Below, in pieces: positions 10,531 to 21,785 of a DNA stretch of 64,000 nucleotides. How positions within the stretch are numbered: position 1 is the stretch's first letter; every line of letters begins with the position of its first letter. The notes below the pieces were generated by a model that saw only the letters and a list, made by a program, of their open reading frames with translations, made no database searches and was not told the DNA's origin. Origin of the DNA: Achatina immaculata (taxonomy: Eukaryota > Mollusca > Gastropoda > Stylommatophora > Achatinidae); NCBI GenBank assembly GCA_009760885.1, contig CM019697.1, positions 33,817,096 to 33,881,095 of the forward strand. Direction: 5' to 3'. The translations under genes and the position numbers were made by a program.

Positions 10531-11044
10531 CATATGAAGTAAACTGTCTGCTTAATTTAAAGAGTGTATTAAGGACTTTGATTCACAGCCTAAAAATAGT
10601 GTCCTTTTGTCAGCAAAAAAAGCTTTTAGCTACTATTGAAGACTTCAGAAAAATGTATTTCACTGAAGTATTTACTGAAATTAGCACTTTACATCTTTCG
10701 TTTTTCAGGACTGAAAATATACAGTAATAAAGCTGAAAAAAAACGACTGGGAAAATAAAAGCTGACAATGCAAATAGATGTGAGAGAAGAGAAAAATGGT
10801 AAGCGAAAAGCTATGTCATTAACCAGTAGATGATAGAGCAGTTCTGGCTGTAAATGTTGCAGCAAATGCGTACGCGCTTTAGACCACGTGTTCTGTTCCA
10901 CGTTAAGTCATTCTTTTCTACGAAATCTGATATTTGATCCGGATATTTTAGACTTCTGGTCTCGTTATCGTGCGTTAAGGAATACAAGTTAGATTTGCCT
11001 GTTTCTCGGAGTTGAGCAAAGGAAGGCAAATCTGTGTGTCTTGC
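10531..11044. other. Unassigned sequence
   Basis: No feature recognised; short overlapping open frames on the minus strand have no domain. Confidence 0.35.
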
Positions 11045-12080
11045 CTCCACTCTATGATTTATCTATGTTGGGATAAACAATGGGTTAATGCGTTACACTC
11101 TATGATTTATCTATGTTGGGGTAAACAATGGGTTAATGCGTTACTACGGATTAATACGTTTTGCGGGTAAACAAAATATTAATGGGTTTTATGGTTAAAC
11201 AATAGATTAACGTGTTTTGTGGGTAAACAATAGATAAAAGTGCTTTGTGTGTAAACAATGGATCAATATGTTTTGTGGACAAACAATAAAGTGTATATAA
11301 TATATGATAATACAAAACGCGGAAGACCTACACTTACTTGGAAAAGAGAAATTATGACAGTGCGCAGAGACAAGGGATACACATGGATGAAAGCAGGGAA
11401 TAATTTCAAGGACATGGATGACTGGAGAGCCTTTATCCGTGTCCTATGCTCTCAAGGGAATGAAAAGCGATGATGATGATGATGACGATGTGATGATGAT
11501 GATGATGAATATATCAGTGTGTTTTATTGCTAAATAAATAATAAATGTGTTTTGTGGTAAACAATAAGTAAATGTGAGTGTGTTTTGTGGCTAAATAATA
11601 GGTAGATGTGTTTCATAGTTAAATAGTTGACTAATGTGTATTGTTGCTAAGCAATAGATAAGTGCGTTTTGTGGGTAAACAACAGATAAATGTGCTTTAT
11701 TTGTAAACAATAGATTAATGTGTTTCGTTGGTATAAAGATAAATCTATTTTGTGGGTAAACAATAGGTAAATGTGTTTCATGGTTAAACATTAGATTAAT
11801 ATGTTTTGTTGCTAAACAATATATAAATGTCTTTTGTTGGTAAACAACTGATATATGTCTTTTAGGGGTAAAAGAAAAAGATTAATACGATTTTGTTGAG
11901 AAACAAAGGACTGTGCGCTTCTTGGATAAACAAAAGATTAATGCTGTTTGTGTATAAACAAAAGATTAATGCTGTTTGTGTATAAACAAAAGATTAATGA
12001 GTCTTTTTAACAAACAAAAGATTAATGAGATGCGTGTTGTGGATAAACAAAAGATTAATGCCTTTTGAAGGTAAAACATA
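11045..12080. repeat. Degenerate ~28-bp minisatellite (gtaaacaatagattaatgtg)
   Basis: About 30 diverged units built on taaacaa-agattaatg-gttttgt-gg, beginning with two near-identical 47-bp copies at 11049-11142. The array is interrupted at about 11303-11510 by a LINE fragment. Confidence 0.8.
11303..11510 (+). mobile_element. RTE-type LINE 3' end inserted in minisatellite
   Basis: The plus frame gives KRGRPTLTWKREIMT, then GYTWMKAGNNFKDMDDWRAF and CSQGNEKR with a stop at about 11471, followed by a (GAT)n tail. GRP-x-TW-KR and a Trp-Arg block near the C-terminus are the hallmark of RTE-like LINE ORF ends. It interrupts the minisatellite and so is younger than the array. No clear TSD was found. 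Confidence 0.65.
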
Positions 12081-12221
12081 AACTGGCAGGTAAATTAAAA
12101 ACAATATAAAACGAAAATAAAAAAAAAAGAATTAAAGAAAATATAAGTTGGAAATAAATATGAAAGAAAACAATTAATGTCGCTGCCATGAAAATGGCTT
12201 ACGCTGGCCAGTGTGAGAAAT

Positions 12222-12605
12222 CTAAATGTAGTGTATGTCGGTAGTAAATCTAAATATAGTGTATGTCGGTAGTAAATGTAGTGTATGTCGGTAGTAAATC
12301 TAAATGTAGTGTATGTCGGTAGTAAATCTAAGTATAGTTTATGTCGGTAGTAAATCTAAATGTAGTGTATGTCGGTAGTAAATCTAAATGTAGTGTATGT
12401 CAGTAGTAAATCTAAATGTAGTGTATGTCGGTAGTAAATCTAAATGTAGTGTATGTCGGTAGTAAATCTAAATGTAGTGTATGTCGGTAGTAAATCTAAA
12501 TGTAGTGTATGTCGGTAGTAAATCTAAATGTAGTGTATGTCGGTAGTAAATCTAAATGTAGTGTATGTCTTTAGTAAATCTAAATGTAGTGTATGTTGGT
12601 AGTAT
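12222..12605. repeat. 28-bp minisatellite (taaatctaaatgtagtgtat)
   Basis: About 13 units of 28 bp, ending gtcggtag, very homogeneous in the middle and with one shortened unit near 12270. Confidence 0.95.
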
Positions 12606-12675
12606 ACTATAAAGTAGAAACTGATATTAATTTCTTTCAATTTTATTTTTTTCTTGAAAATTTCTTTTGAGCAGA

Positions 12676-12912
12676 TTTTCCTTTCTCACATGAATGTTTG
12701 AGTAGATCTTCATCTGTCACATGAATGTTTGAGTAGATCTTCATCTGTCACATGAATGTTTGAGTAGGTCTTCATTTGTCACATCAATGTTTGAGTAGAT
12801 CTTCATTTGTCACATGAATGTTTGTGTAGATCTTCATCTGTTACATGAATGTTTGAATAGATCCTCATTTGTCAAATGAAAGTTTGAGTAGATCCTCATC
12901 TGTTACATGAAT
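12676..12912. repeat. 31-bp minisatellite (tcacatgaatgtttgagtag)
   Basis: About eight units of 31 bp, each ending atcttcatctg, with increasing divergence to the right. Confidence 0.9.
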
Positions 12913-13960
12913 TTTTCTCATAGAAAGATACTTTTATTATCCAGGTAGGTTATATCAATAAACCAAATACTGAATTTATCAGACTATGGCACAGATCTCT
13001 GGAGGTGCTGAACTGGTCTTTGTAAGTAAACAAGAACAATGAAACGGTTATGGGAAAAAAACATCCCCCTTCCAATATTTCAACAAAAAATAAAGGATAA
13101 TAGAGAAAACATCTTTACCGAAACATGTTAGGGGGTGGGGGTATATTTTTCATAGTCAGGTCACTGACCTTAACGGGGCGCTGTTTACAGATGTTGGATA
13201 CCTTTACCAAGGGCGCAAAAAGTTGGCTAGAACTTGAAAGTAAATATAACAGTGCTGCAGAAACTCGCAGATCGGTTCATTGGCAAGACAAGGATTTATA
13301 AGGACTTCAAAGAAAATGTTCAATTTAAAATTATTTGGTAATCTAACAACCGGCTGGGTCACCGAGTTCAAATCAGAAACCAGGTCTGACAAAGAGAAAT
13401 GTGGATTATACGAAATTTTCTATTATTCATACGCGCGTCCGTTGTGTAGTCGCTCGCCTTGTGCCCCCGACTTCATTTTCATTGCACAGTAAAACTGTTA
13501 TACGAGATTTATCTATCACCAGTAAAGTCTGGAAAGAACACACAACAGTTAAGGATGGCGCAATGAGCACCAAACTTGAAGTAATAAGACACAAGCGCAT
13601 AGAAACTGGACTTTGCAACACCTCGCCATGCATTTTGTTATATGTTATCGTACAGGTAAGTTTGTCACTAGAAAAGCTATTAACCTTCTGAAATATACAG
13701 CAAGAAGGGAGGTCTCTCTTTTGGCTATTCGAGAAAAGGTGTGTGACATTTGAATTAAAGACCAGTTTTCGAAGACAGATAAAAACTAGCTTGTAAGACG
13801 TGGTGCACCTGCCTGCGCTCATGTGAAAGTGTATTAAAGGAAAACAACATATTCACGTAAAAAGTAGATCCATATTTGGGGAGGCTTTTGCTTTAAAGCA
13901 CATATCGAGTAAAAAGAAATGTAGTTCAAGATAGTGCTTAAATGGAAGAGATACATGAGT
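12913..13960. other. Unassigned sequence
   Basis: Short open frames on both strands at 13200-13820 show no recognisable domain. No boundary found. Confidence 0.35.
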
Positions 13961-13968
13961 GTTTAGGA

Positions 13969-15217
13969 CAGTGTTTCCCAAAACATGTACCGCAGCACAC
14001 CGATTCTGCCGCAAAGGAGTGAGAGGTGTGCCGCTAAATTTCGATAGTACAAACAAATTATCCCGCTCATGTGATAGATCACGTTTGCTTATTTGTACAA
14101 CTATATTCGTACAAAAACTTTTACCAGCCCAAGTTTTATGTCACATGAAAGAACGGTGTATGTTTGTCAAGTATATCTAGATGATTAAACAAGATTTGTG
14201 AAAAGGCTCATATTTCACACTGAAAAAAAACCACTGTGTAATACAATTTAAAATCTCTGTCCAGTTTTCAAATGCAGTGTCTTACTTAATATATTTATCT
14301 TGTGAGGAAATCTGAATATAGTCGGAGCAGAATCAGTGATAGTGTCGGAGGGGGAATGTAAAACAAAAAAAAAAGGAGTAAAAGCAACTTGAAAATTACG
14401 CGACAACCACAGCGGAGAGAAGCTGATGCAGATACAACACATTCAAACTGACTGATAGATAGTTCGAACACGCACGGTGCAGCGTACTGCCCGTAGTCTA
14501 GATGAAGCGAAAGTCAAATAAACATTGATCCTCTGCTGCGGGATTGCGCCACTGTTGAACGGCGCGCCGCGGTGAGATTTCTTGTGGGAAGAGGAAATGA
14601 CACCCGCTTGACTTCCACCGTAGGATGTTAGCTCAATATAGAAGTGAAAAGCACACGACTCAAAACGACAAGTTTATGAATGGTTAGAAAGGTCTAAAGC
14701 GGAAAGAACAAACGTAACTGACGAAATTCGATCGCACACATAAGGCCACTTAGACAGGACGCCCTGTCTTATCACAGAAGACCGACTGATTACTTTGTTC
14801 GCTGGTGCTGCGTGTTCTGATGTCAGCTACGGTTTTGCGCATGTCATAGTGCATGATGACCTGGGGTACAGTAAATTTTGCCTCTGATGGTAGGTTAAAG
14901 GAGCAGTGTAGACTGGATTTCAGAGCAGCCGAAAAGCTTCTTCACCCAAGAAATGAAGAAGCTAGTGGACCATCACAAGAAGGGCATCGACCTGTAGAAG
15001 AGCTATGTGGAGAAATGGTATAACCGCTATGTTCATTTTATCACATGGACTGATATGAAAGGGAGAGTTGCCTTTAGTTTATTTATTCTCCCTCGTGCGA
15101 TAAGTTAATGACTAATTACACGATAGCCCTGCACTGAGTAAAAACAGGTGTTCCATGACAGAAATTTGCATTGCCAAGTGTGGGAACTGCTGAAAAAAAA
15201 AGGTTTGAAAACCACTG
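13969..15217. mobile_element. hAT-like element hosting a mariner relic
   Basis: The left end cagtgtttcccaaaa and right end gaaaaccactg form short inverted repeats. Flanking 8-mers gtttagga (13961-13968) and gtttagct (15218-15225) agree at 6 of 8 positions. Subterminal sequence has the gcagcacacc and aggtgtgccgc motifs often seen in animal hAT ends. There is no hAT transposase; the interior carries a mariner-like relic. Confidence 0.55.
14640..15035 (+). pseudogene. Internally deleted mariner transposase relic
   Basis: Fragments in shifted frames resemble a mariner transposase: an N-terminal part near 14655-14720 (ERTNVTDE), an IVHDDLGYSKFC block near 14850-14880, then directly the C-terminal block FFTQEMKKLVDHHKKGIDL and SYVEKWYNRY at 14935-15030. 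In mariner these blocks are normally separated by the catalytic domain, so most of the DDE core has been deleted. One TAG lies between the last two blocks. Assignment is by motif only. Confidence 0.45.
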
Positions 15218-15225
15218 GTTTAGCT

Positions 15226-16620
15226 GTCAGAAAACAGTTGAGGAAACACACGGTGGAAATGAAAGTTAGATGCTCACTCAAATAATGACTCGTTTCCCTC
15301 GTGACGCAGTCACTCCTGCTGAAGCTGACATCCTTCCTTCCTTCCTAGATGGCGCTGCAAGTCCTTCAGAATTTGTAGCTGTTACCTGGTTGAGGTATCT
15401 TCGAGAATGCTGTGTCCCGAGCAGCGACAACAGCAGCGGCTGTGGCAGCTGTTGTGGTCACTGGCGCTGGTACCATGAGATGTTAATCAAACAGACATCT
15501 GCTGGTCTGTGGATCTCTCTTCGACAAAAATTTTAGACCTGAAATAAAGTGACAGAAATATGTTAAGAGCTGACAGTTGACATTCCATAAACAACAAGGA
15601 CATCCCTTCTTTTACGAACTTTCGCTTTCCGGCTGAAATTATTATTATTATTATTAGAAACTGTCTCTGCGACTGTTTTCATATTTTATGTATAAAAAAC
15701 GGAGAACGTTTAAGTCTACAGAAAATTATAAGAATAATCTATACAAAATTTAAATATATAAATATAAAGTGAGAGTGGAAGATTAACAGATAGGAGGTGG
15801 ATTAATGCACATGAAACATCTTAAATAAGTAGTACCTGGCAGATTGTGATGTTTTTCATCACATGTTCCATTGGAAAGTGAAATTAAGATTTCATGGAAA
15901 TGTGGACGATACACACTAAGATCGAGGGGTGTACGACCTTGACTAAAGTGTCATCGTCCACGTGATTTGACAGTTGCTTTTGAAGAGGGTGGGGAGGATA
16001 TTGAAACGATGGCTTGCATCAGTTTGCCTCTAGGCAATGGCCGGGCTTTGTCTTGTTTAATTGTGCTTATGGATGTGGTATGAATTTCTGTGTTTTATAG
16101 TGATCGTTAGTTATATTCTACCCATACCCACTTCATTTGGTGAAGATTATGTAGTTGTGTAGTAAGCTGTGATGGAGGGTTCGTGTAATTCCGTGTAAGA
16201 AGATAATTTATGTCTGATTTCATTGTGATTTTCTCTGTTGATTGGATTGGTAACATGTATACTTTTATATTATGCTTTTTCATGTAGACTGACCACGTGT
16301 TTGCATCAGTGCAGATGCTGTTGATGTAGGTAATGGCAGCAATGGCTGGGGAGATGAAAGTGCAGTGGCACATATAGTCGTGGTGGATGCCACACGGAGG
16401 GCCAAGTGAGCTGAGGGCCCCAAGTACACAGAGTAACAACGTAAATATTGCAGACCTGAGAAGTTTCTTTATTAACTGATGTTACGCTTGACTTCATTTG
16501 CATTTTCATTGACTGTTCCTCATACTGTTTTGCTTTTATTGATGAATAATGTCTTAATGCCATGTTGATTGTCAGTGCCAGTTGTTTGTGATTGTTAGGC
16601 TCATTGTGAGATTAAAATTA
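15226..16620. other. Unassigned sequence with candidate exon-like ORF
   Basis: At 16107-16439 (minus) a 110-codon frame begins with a hydrophobic, signal-peptide-like MLLCVLGALSSLG and is Cys-rich at first. It overlaps a second minus frame (16306-16563). The stretch is less AT-rich than its surroundings, but I recognise no family and cannot say it is expressed. The rest shows nothing beyond a short ATT repeat near 15640. Confidence 0.3.
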
Positions 16621-17972
16621 TAGCACAGGGTCCGGAATAAAGCAAAGTTGGATTTTAAAAATAGAAAATGAAATAAGCGCTGTAGATGTTTTTGGTAAAA
16701 AAAAAAAGTGAAATGAAACTCAGAAAAGTGTAAATTTTTATTATTACTGACAACCATATTTAGGTTTTGAAAAGTATGCCCGATAGATGACCGCCATTAT
16801 ATTTGATACATTCAGCCAGGCGTTTGGAAAATTCCTGCATAACACCATTTAACATGTTCAATGGGATATTTTGAATGCAGTGTCGGATTCGATCCTTTAG
16901 GTCTGCAATTGAATGTGATCGACTAGCATACACCGTTTTCTTGAGGTACCCCCATAAAAGGAAGTCTGCAGAAACAGATAAATCCGGTGACTTTGCCGGC
17001 CAATGAATATCCTCAAATCTGGAAATAAGACGATTGGGAAATGCTTGTCGCAGCATGGCCATGGACTGACGGGCTGTGTGGGCAGTTGCTCCATCTTGTT
17101 GAAACCATATTAGTCTCTTATTTCTTTTGGTCAAGTCTGGAATGAAGTATTCAGTTAGCATCTGCACATAAAGATCACTATTAACAGTAAGAGGATGCCC
17201 GTCTTCGTCTTCAAAAAAATATATGGGCCAATAACGCGGAATGATGCAACGACACAGCACACTGTTACTCGTTCACTATGGAGCAGTTTCTCATGCAGCA
17301 GTTGTGGATTTTCATCTGACTAGTATCTGAGATTCTGCTTGTTCACACTTCCTGACAACTCAAAATCTGCTTCATCAGACATTATGAGGTTACTGAGCAA
17401 ATTCGGATTTTCTTCAATGCGTGCTAGAAAATCAGTAGAAAAGTCAAGTCTGTTAATTTTCTTCAAATCATTCAGTTGTTGCACAACTTGCAATTTGTAA
17501 GGGTGGAAATACAGATTATGAATGATGCGACGTAGCGAGCGATCCGACATACCAAGTGCCAAAGCGTTCCCTACAGCTGATCGCCGAGAGCTACTAAGCA
17601 ATGCGTTGCGGACTTCTTGAATTCCTTCAGGTGTCTGTTGAGTTCTTGGACGACCAGCAGACTTGTTATTAAGGCAATTAGCGGTTTCCTTAAATTTTTT
17701 GACTCACCTCAAAATTATTATCCTATCGGGAACATTATTACGGGGATGCAACTCAAAATGTCGACTAAATTTTCGTTGTACAGTAATAGACGATTCTCCA
17801 TTTTTAAAATGTTTCAACTGTGAATGCGCGATGTTGTGTTTGCCAAGAAGCCATTGTTAAAAATGACCGTTTATCGACTTCATCTCTGACATCACGTTTT
17901 TTTTTCAACGTATTCAGTTTCTGCGCACTACGTCAGTTAAATCCAGGCATGCTTTATGCCGGACACTGTATT
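16621..17972 (-). mobile_element. IS630/mariner element, DD41D-like
   Basis: Terminal inverted repeats are visible: acagggtccggaataaagca at 16625-16644 matches the reverse complement of the right end (acagtgtccggcataaagca, about 17951-17970), and the match continues through ttggattt/ctggattt. TA dinucleotides lie at or near both ends. The length of about 1.35 kb and the single minus-strand transposase frame fit a complete but mutated mariner-type transposon. Confidence 0.75.
16760..17854 (-). pseudogene. DD41D-like mariner transposase pseudogene
   Basis: Translation starts at the minus-strand ATG at 17854 (MASWQTQHRAF) and ends at TAA 16760-16762. In order: ESSITVQRKFSRHFE, a helix-turn-helix with SAGRPRTQQTPEGIQEVRNA, FHPYKLQVVQQLNDL, the first catalytic Asp in MSDEADFELSG, FQQDGATAHTAR with the second, and WPAKSPDLSVSADFLLWGYL with the third. 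Counting from QQD to the Asp before FLLW gives 42 residues, one more than the usual spacing of this group, and the TPC motif is replaced by SVSA. Breaks: TAG at 17320 where the family has Trp, a frameshift near 17215, and frame problems near 17700 and 17820. It is inactive as it stands. Confidence 0.8.
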
Positions 17973-18599
17973 ATTGAATTCAGACTTCGTGATTTCTACT
18001 GCATGTCAATGCATTTTTATGTTGATTTAATGCTTGAGGATTAGGCAAAATTAGCATATATTATACCAAGGAGGTGAGAACCTGGGTTGGCAGTCATGAT
18101 GGGGGAGCTAGATTGGCCTCGAGTACTGTAGTACATTGTCAAGGGAAGTGTTGGTCTGTAACCATATTTGAAAATATTCCTGCCACTAGCTTTAATGTAA
18201 ACTTAAACCAAACAAGTTTTAAAAAAATTGCCTCTGGAAACGTAGAATAGTTAGCTGCAGGGAGAGTGCACTGGATTTCCATTGCACTGATGACTTAATT
18301 TGAAAGGGATATAACAGGATATGACCTCAAAATCAGCGATATAAACAATGAAAGACAAGGATTAGCGCATGCGCAGAGTGTGGACAAGTAAGGCACAAAA
18401 TGGTGAATGATGACATTCGAATTCTATAGGCACAGCAACTAATGATGAATGATGATGATAATGATGATGATGATGATGATGAGGAGGAGGAGGAGGAGGA
18501 GACGGTTAGTCCACTGAATATGCCAGGTATTTGAACGCAAAGCTCCTGCCAAGTAGTTATTACACGGGAACTCTCAGCCAGTAAAAATATATTGCAGTC
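17973..18599. other. Unassigned; (GAT)n(GGA)n microsatellite at 18450-18502
   Basis: Apart from a GAT run passing into GAG triplets, no feature was recognised. Confidence 0.5.
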
Positions 18600-19085
18600 T
18601 CAGTGAGACCATGTGGCTCCACAGAATATTTGAACAAATAACTGCACCGACGGCAATAACGAGATCGTTTCGTAAGATAGTATACAGACAAACAACTGCG
18701 CCGACAGCAGTAACGAGATCGTGTTGTAAGACAGTATATAGGTAAATAACTGCACCTACAACAATAACGACGTCGTGTTGTAAGAAAGTATAGAGATAAA
18801 TAACTGCACCGACAGCAATAACGAGATCGTATTGTAAGAAAGTATAGAGATAAATAACTGCACCGACAGCAATAATAAGATCGTTTTATATGATGGTATA
18901 TAAGTAAATAACTGTACCGACAGCAATAATAAGATCGTGTTGTAAGACAACAGATAGATAAATAATTGCACCGACAGCAATGACGAGATCGTATGATAAG
19001 ACAGTATATAGATAATTAACTGCACCGACAGAAAAACACGTTTATAAAATATGGAAATTCGTGTAAATAGCTGCAATGACAGCAA
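18600..19085. repeat. ~56-bp minisatellite (gataaataactgcaccgaca)
   Basis: About eight units containing ctgcaccgacagcaataacg and gatcgtgttgtaag, with small indels. A minus frame at 18756-19100 (LLLSVQLFI repeats) follows the period and is not a gene. Confidence 0.85.
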
Positions 19086-21067
19086 AAACATCGACACCAT
19101 GTACCAGCGCCTAGGAGTTTAGCAAATTATTGTGCTAACAGCAAAAAACCTAAAACAAGCAGCCATCTTTTTCCCTCCCCAGACGTATCTATTTATAGAT
19201 AATTTATGCAGTGTTTGGTGTAAGCACTTCCGCCTACAGTAGGAAACAAACAAGGGGTGGAAGTGGGGGGGAGCTGGATTGGAAACCTCAGACTGGTCTT
19301 CAAATATCTAGGAAATAAAGATAAGAATCCGCGTTTTGTTCATTTCCTCTTTTCTTTCCACCTGATATCACCTGGCGGATGAGGCAGGAGCGCTCCTTGC
19401 ACCGCCTCGTCTGGGCTCAGCCAGGTATTACTCACACCTTTCTCGTTCGCACGCTGGTTTATTTTAAGTCTTGAGTTCACCTGGAACTTAGCAGTCTGAT
19501 CTATTTTTAGGGTCAGGTAATCGCCAGGACAGGGACCTAGGGTGGTCCAGGAGATTGAGATGATTTTCCGCTTGTCTTTACTGTGATCCCTATCTTATTA
19601 CAGGTAACAGGTAACAGGTAACGAAACGTCGGGTTGTAGGAGGCGCAGAAGGTAGAAGTTGTTCTGTTTTCCCTTTCTTTATGTCCTCCTTTCTGGCTTC
19701 TTCTTGGCCACCTTCCTTCGACACATTATCTTTATTCTGTTATCTTATCATGTTTTCAAGGAGCTGTTTTTGAAAGAAGTGGAGGCGTCGTCAAGAGAAA
19801 CATAAACATCGAATAAACAACTGATAAACAGCAGGGCAAGATTTGTATGTGTGTGTGTGTGTGTGTGTGTGCCTGCCGTACTGTGACCAGCCTGTAACAA
19901 CAAGGAGGAAGGCATTCAAATCTTGTTTCTGTAGGGGACAAAAGAGAGGAGAAACCCCCCCCCCCCCCAGCCTGCAACATTCTGTGGCGACTGCCTTTGT
20001 CACGCTGCCATTATTCCGCCAGATTCGATGAATCCACCTCATCGGACGCTGAGAAACTGATAGATAACACTATAATTGACAGGTTATCAGACACAATTCT
20101 ATTGGCTCTTTCCATCTTTGGGTGGTTTTGAAGCAGCAGATGTTAGCCGTGAGAGCGGATGAGCTTAGTTTTGTTGAGCATCTTCTTTCATGGCTGACTG
20201 CATCAACATCTTATCGACATATCTAGCTTCGGTAACAAGCAAATCACAACTGCTGAATACGAGTTGGTTTCTCGTCGCTAACACTTTCTGGTTCCTTACC
20301 CTCTCGTTTTATTTCTCAGATAAGATATAGTCCCTTCGCAGTTTCTCTCCTCTTGAAACAAAACCCTTGCCAGTTCTTATCAATCCTTATAAATAATTAA
20401 AAGTCTCTCATATTGCCTTGAAACATTGAAAGCAGCCTATGTATCTAAATTTTATATAATTTATGACCTCTCTAAATTTATAAAATATAATATTTGCCAG
20501 GGGAAAGCAATTGTCATCCGTTACTCTGAATATCCAAAGGAAGCTGTGTTTCTTTTTGAAGAAATATTCACAAAAAATGTGAAGGAAAAGACTTTATTGA
20601 CAGCAACAGGGAGTTTATACATCAGAAAAAAAGTGGCGAATTATTCAGTACAACCAATGATGAGTATTTCTGAGGGCAGAATCTCGCCCATAAAAGAAAA
20701 TACAACAGTGAAGGACAAGCCGAACAGTCTTAAGAACAAAAAATGAAACAAAATACACACGACCCAAGAAATTCCGAACTGCTCTCCATGGCCTGAGTGG
20801 GAAACCAGGATTAGGGTTTTCTTTCTTACCAAAACTACAGCAGCTGGGGACGATATGGAAGACCGAAACGACATTTTTTGTGCTGTAAAGCAGATAATCT
20901 GAAATAAGATTGTGATAAAACAGAACTTAACTTAGAGAAACCAAATAGATCTGTGGCACCGCTTTCAAATAAACAGCAGTGTCTTTAAACAGGTAACAGA
21001 TTTCTGTTGCAGATGCAAGTTTGCAGAAGAGAATAATATATACCAGAGAATAAATCATCATACTCAC
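19086..21067. other. Mostly unassigned; (GT)n and short repeats
   Basis: Contains three tandem caggtaa units near 19603-19622, a (GT)n tract at 19847-19871 and a C11 run near 19957. A 106-codon plus frame at 20426-20746 is Lys-rich and AT-rich with no recognised domain; it could be chance. Confidence 0.4.
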
Positions 21068-21285
21068 AAATCAAGATAGACATTCGGGATCAAAGACAGA
21101 CACTTTGGATCTGAGGCAGACGTCTAGGGTCCAAGACAGACACTTAGGATCCAAGACAGACACTCGGGATTCAAGATAAACACTCAGGATTCAGGGCAGA
21201 CATTTACATCCAAGACAGACAATCAGGATCCAAGACCAGACACTCAGGATCCATGACAGACACTCGTGATCCAAAATAGAGGATA
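21068..21285. repeat. ~21-bp minisatellite (ggatccaagacagacactca)
   Basis: About ten imperfect units; GGATCC recurs in several. Confidence 0.85.
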
Positions 21286-21689
21286 CGTAATAACACGTCT
21301 ACTTAAGATCTCAGAAATTCTTGGGTGATGACAATGTCACATCAATCATATCTCCACCGGAGGGCACAGCATTACTTGTGGTTATCTTGTTTATATGAGC
21401 TATACGTTGAAGATGCATAAAAGAGTTGTAAGATATGCTATGAAAACTTCTAGTATAGAGGCTGCATTTAAGAATACGTTTGAGAATTATTTCACTTTTT
21501 AAAACTGAAACTTTCAACTGGGATTAAGAGCGTAAGATTTTAATGTGATGCATAGGATCTGAATTTTGGTTCTGTTACATTCCTTCACTAAGTTAGAGAC
21601 GAAAAAGTGAAGATAATGTTGGTGCCAGTGATTGTTAGTTTAAGTTAGTGACGAAAAAGTGAAGACAATGTTGGTGCCATTGATTGTTA
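21286..21689. other. Unassigned; 55-bp tandem duplication at its right end
   Basis: Two near-identical copies of gttagWgacgaaaaagtgaa plus about 35 more bases lie at 21591-21700. Otherwise no feature. Confidence 0.5.
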
Positions 21690-21785
21690 GTTTAACTCTT
21701 TATGACAAGCCTGGTAGAATACGAAAAGATAATTGGGAAATGTAAAATACTGGACATATAAAGACACTAAGAAGAAGACAAGGAG

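Noticed and set aside
12222..12605. CRISPR-like array
   Set aside because: Regular repeats, but contiguous with no unique spacers, in an animal genome; ordinary minisatellite. The same holds for all the other arrays.
20426..20746. 106-codon plus ORF as a gene
   Set aside because: AT-rich, no recognisable domain, length within chance expectation in 64 kb.
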